A stretch of 64,000 nucleotides of DNA from Chryseobacterium oryctis (GTDB lineage: Bacteria > Bacteroidota > Bacteroidia > Flavobacteriales > Weeksellaceae), in assembly GCF_025971925.1 (NCBI RefSeq), contig NZ_JAPDHV010000002.1, forward strand, positions 368,003-432,002. The letters run 5' to 3'. The position numbers and the translations under genes are program-made. The notes beneath the pieces were generated by a model, which saw nothing but the letters and a program-made list of their open reading frames with translations, made no database searches and was not told the origin of the DNA. Of this stretch, positions 62,385-64,000 are shown piece after piece. Each line of letters begins with the position of its first letter. The stretch's first letter is position 1.

Positions 62385-62618
62385 TTATTCTTTTGAAAAG
62401 ATCGCCATTTGATAATACGCCATATAACCATGTTTGGCTCCTATTCCAAAACAACCATATGTTGGCTGAATATAGGTAGAGACACTTTCTAATCTTATAT
62501 ATTTCCACCCTTCATTGGTTTGAGTGGCGATTAGCTTTTCTAATTGTTGTGCAATATTGATTGAACTCATATTCTGATGAGTTGCGGTTGCAACAAAAGG
62601 GATTACTTTATATTCCAT
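62385..62618 (-). CDS. Small DUF4177-like protein, first gene of the accessory operon
   Basis: A 77-residue protein starting MEYKVIPFVATATHQN and continuing with EKLIATQTNEGWKYIRLESV, similar to small DUF4177-type proteins (YKVI... then NEGW). There is no signal peptide; near the end are Gly and Tyr residues (YGCFGIGAKHGYMAYYQMA). Function is unknown. It lies downstream of the -7 element at 62640 and the palindrome at 62669. Confidence 0.68.
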   Translation of the reverse strand: MEYKVIPFVATATHQNMSSINIAQQLEKLIATQTNEGWKYIRLESVSTYIQPTYGCFGIGAKHGYMAYYQMAIFSKE

Positions 62619-62639
62619 ATGTACTTGTATTTAACATTC

Positions 62640-62647
62640 CAAAAGTA
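62640..62647 (-). promoter_or_regulatory. -7 promoter element of the accessory operon
   Basis: TACTTTTG on the minus strand matches TAnnTTTG, 21 bp before the ATG at 62618. A TTG lies 15 bp upstream, closer than usual, so activator help may be needed. Confidence 0.5.
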
Positions 62648-62668
62648 TAACCCTTTAAAAACCAATCC

Positions 62669-62684
62669 TTACGGGAAACCGTAA
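62669..62684. promoter_or_regulatory. Perfect palindrome upstream of the accessory operon
   Basis: TTACGG-GAAA-CCGTAA, with perfect 6-bp arms, lies 21 bp upstream of the -7 element. A response regulator gene lies directly next to it on the same strand. A dimeric regulator binding here to activate the operon is a reasonable guess. Confidence 0.55.
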
Positions 62685-62686
62685 AA

Positions 62687-62719
62687 TGAAAAAACCTTTC
62701 AAAAAAATGAAAGGTTCTT
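62687..62719 (-). terminator. Terminator of the two-component system
   Basis: AACCTTTCA (62693-62701) and TGAAAGGTT (62708-62716) form a 9-bp stem; on the minus strand a T-run follows, just after the response-regulator stop at 62744. Confidence 0.75.
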
Positions 62720-62743
62720 ATATGAAATGTATTTTGTTTGGAA

Positions 62744-63409
62744 TTAAATAATTCCTAAATCTTTACAAAAAGCAACTAATTGCTGATTGCTTGTGATTTC
62801 CAATTCCTCTTTCAGGCTGTTTAATCTTTTTTCAACACTACTTAGGCTGTTGGGTTTTATGTTGTTGTTTTTAAGAAATACAGGGATGTTTTTTTGTAAA
62901 ATGCCTTGTGATAAAAGAGAGACTAGAGTAATATCATAGTCTGAAAATTCGTAACTATTAAGGTTTTTTAGGTCTTGTTTTAGATCTAAAGACAAATGAT
63001 TTTTATTATTAAGTACCGTTTCAATAGCTTTTTTAAGTTCTTTTGAATCATTTCTTGCTTTTCGGACATATCCATTGATTTTTGATTCAGTAAAAAGTGA
63101 ATCTATAATTCCGGATTTATGTTCGGCAGAAAAAACAATGACTTTTAATTCAGGAAGAATTTTTCTAATCTCCTCGATTAATTCTTTACCATCTTTTATT
63201 TTTTGTTCACGATGATCATCTTCATAATAAAGGTCGGTAATTAATAAGTCATAAGGTTCTTTTTCGCGAATAGATTTTTGAACTTTAGATAATGCATCAT
63301 CACAATAATATACATAATCAACGGTTGGAACATTGAGTTCTTCTAATGTTTTCTGAACAGAAATACTGATGCTTTCGTGGTCTTCGGCTATTAAAATTTT
63401 TTTGAACAT
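62744..63409 (-). CDS. Response regulator with receiver domain and helix-turn-helix
   Basis: A 221-residue protein from ATG 63409. The receiver domain (1-130) has ILIAEDHES, the phospho-acceptor Asp in DLLITDLYYEDD, and the Lys region VRKARNDS. A 12-residue insert with acid residues (DDHREQKIKDGKE) follows the Asp. The C-terminal 70 residues are a predicted helix-turn-helix related to LuxR/NarL types (FSDYDITLVSLLSQGILQKN) but with low similarity. It lies 13 bases after the histidine kinase. Its likely DNA site is the palindrome at 62669. Confidence 0.9.
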   Translation of the reverse strand: MFKKILIAEDHESISISVQKTLEELNVPTVDYVYYCDDALSKVQKSIREKEPYDLLITDLYYEDDHREQKIKDGKELIEEIRKILPELKVIVFSAEHKSGIIDSLFTESKINGYVRKARNDSKELKKAIETVLNNKNHLSLDLKQDLKNLNSYEFSDYDITLVSLLSQGILQKNIPVFLKNNNIKPNSLSSVEKRLNSLKEELEITSNQQLVAFCKDLGII

Positions 63410-63422
63410 TTTTTTGTCTTTT

Positions 63423-64000
63423 TTAAAAAACAGGGAATGAAATGTTGATTCTAAGTCCCCTTTCGGTTTGGGGATCAAAAATAATTTCTCCGTTTAGATA
63501 TTCAATACGGTTTCCCGTATTAGTCAACCCATTTTTTCGGATGATATCTCCCGAAATGCCAATTCCGTTATCTGTATACTGAATTTTTATGTTGTTGTCA
63601 TTTCTTTCAAACTTAAAAACCACTCTGTTTGCCTGACTATGTTTTTTCATATTCACCAAAAGTTCCCGAATGATTTGATAGATTTCATCTTGGGCAGTAG
63701 CGTTTAGACCCAACCAAATATTTTTGCTGTTTCCTGCCACATATGTGTTTATGTTATCATTTTTAAATGAAGCAATAAGGCTTGAAACTCTTTCTTCAAA
63801 AGGGATCTCTTCTTCCAATTTTATTTCTTCATAAGAAATATTTCTTGATTTTTCATAAACAAATTCAAGCTCATCAAGAGCCTTGTTTTTATCAAAATTT
63901 TTCTGGTTTTCAATTTTTGTCATCACCTGATAAATGCCATTAGCAACCACATCATGAACTTTTCGAGATATTTTTAGTTGTGTATTTTTTATTTCGAGTT
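63423..64000 (-). CDS. Sensor histidine kinase, N-terminus outside window
   Basis: Only the C-terminal 192 residues are visible; the frame is open to the window edge. The phospho-acceptor region reads TQLKISRKVHDVVANGIYQV, with the His of the NarL/DesK class. The ATPase part has an N-box RELLVNMKKHSQANR, a DNGIGI G-box and a GLTNTGNRI second Gly motif. The C-terminus is FPVF. It is upstream of the response regulator on the same strand. The sensing domain lies beyond 64000 and is unknown. Confidence 0.92.
   Translation of the reverse strand, partial: LEIKNTQLKISRKVHDVVANGIYQVMTKIENQKNFDKNKALDELEFVYEKSRNISYEEIKLEEEIPFEERVSSLIASFKNDNINTYVAGNSKNIWLGLNATAQDEIYQIIRELLVNMKKHSQANRVVFKFERNDNNIKIQYTDNGIGISGDIIRKNGLTNTGNRIEYLNGEIIFDPQTERGLRINISFPVF

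Noticed and set aside
1..64000. CRISPR array, insertion sequence or prophage
   Set aside because: No regularly spaced repeats, transposase-like or phage structural proteins were seen.

Overview
The window looks like a chromosomal segment of a low-GC Bacteroidota, most likely a Chryseobacterium-type member of the Flavobacteriales. The evidence is the Bacteroidota promoter signature (TTTG / TAnnTTTG) before many genes, a GLPGLI-family protein beside an outer-membrane receptor-like protein, the division/cell-wall gene order, and the absence of clear Shine-Dalgarno sites. No insertion sequence, integrase, prophage or CRISPR array was seen.

Layout. 1-527: partial DUF2520 gene. 717-2345: ECF sigma factor, membrane anti-sigma-like protein and a small secreted protein. 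2502-4298: lepA. 4409-14014: the most remarkable region. It holds a Nudix/winged-helix (NrtR-type) regulator followed by a tightly packed 8.6-kb operon: a short coiled-coil protein, a vWA protein, a short adenylosuccinate-synthetase paralogue, a TARG1/Poa1-like macrodomain, a PARG-like fusion protein, an ADP-ribosylglycohydrolase, a MacroD-type deacetylase, a sirtuin, a second ADP-ribosylglycohydrolase, KptA/Tpt1 RNA 2'-phosphotransferase, a frameshifted zinc-ribbon gene and a metallophosphoesterase. Four copies of a 17-bp imperfect palindrome (TGYGTAA-N3-TAACRCA type) sit only at the two promoters of this locus. Two of them overlap a TAnnTTTG element in the same register. I read it as an ADP-ribose-responsive regulon for making, removing and recycling ADP-ribose and ribose-phosphate adducts.

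14240-37550 is mostly housekeeping: an M14 peptidase, a JmjC-like cupin protein, an outer-membrane protein with a GLPGLI partner, a feoA-feoB-small membrane protein operon with a palindromic candidate operator, glmM, a TPR protein, an EamA transporter, aat, a DUF3127 protein with an SSB-like acidic tail, three tRNAs (Leu-TAG, Gly-GCC, Leu-TAA) under a near-perfect promoter, mutL, a rhomboid protease, two tandem paralogous EEP-family proteins, two small lipoproteins, a GH3-family protein and a bacilliredoxin.

37996-55096 (minus strand) is the division and peptidoglycan cluster in the order mraZ-rsmH-ftsL-ftsI-murE-(four-helix-bundle gene)-mraY-murD-ftsW-murG-murC-ftsQ-ftsA-ftsZ, followed by a yqeY-like gene. 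It is preceded by a textbook MraZ operator of four TGGGA-type boxes with 10-bp periodicity. murF and ddl are not in the cluster. Divergent from it are an alpha/beta hydrolase, engB and an ElaA-type acetyltransferase.

57317-62618 (minus strand) is a compact nine-gene accessory operon: vWA-like lipoprotein, membrane coiled-coil protein, TerB-like protein, DUF6804 protein, secreted basic-adaptor protein, PD-(D/E)XK nuclease-like protein, DUF1508 protein, YidD-like protein and a small DUF4177-like protein. Next to it is a response regulator and a histidine kinase that runs off the window end. A perfect palindrome (TTACGG-GAAA-CCGTAA) lies just upstream of the operon and is a candidate regulator-binding site.
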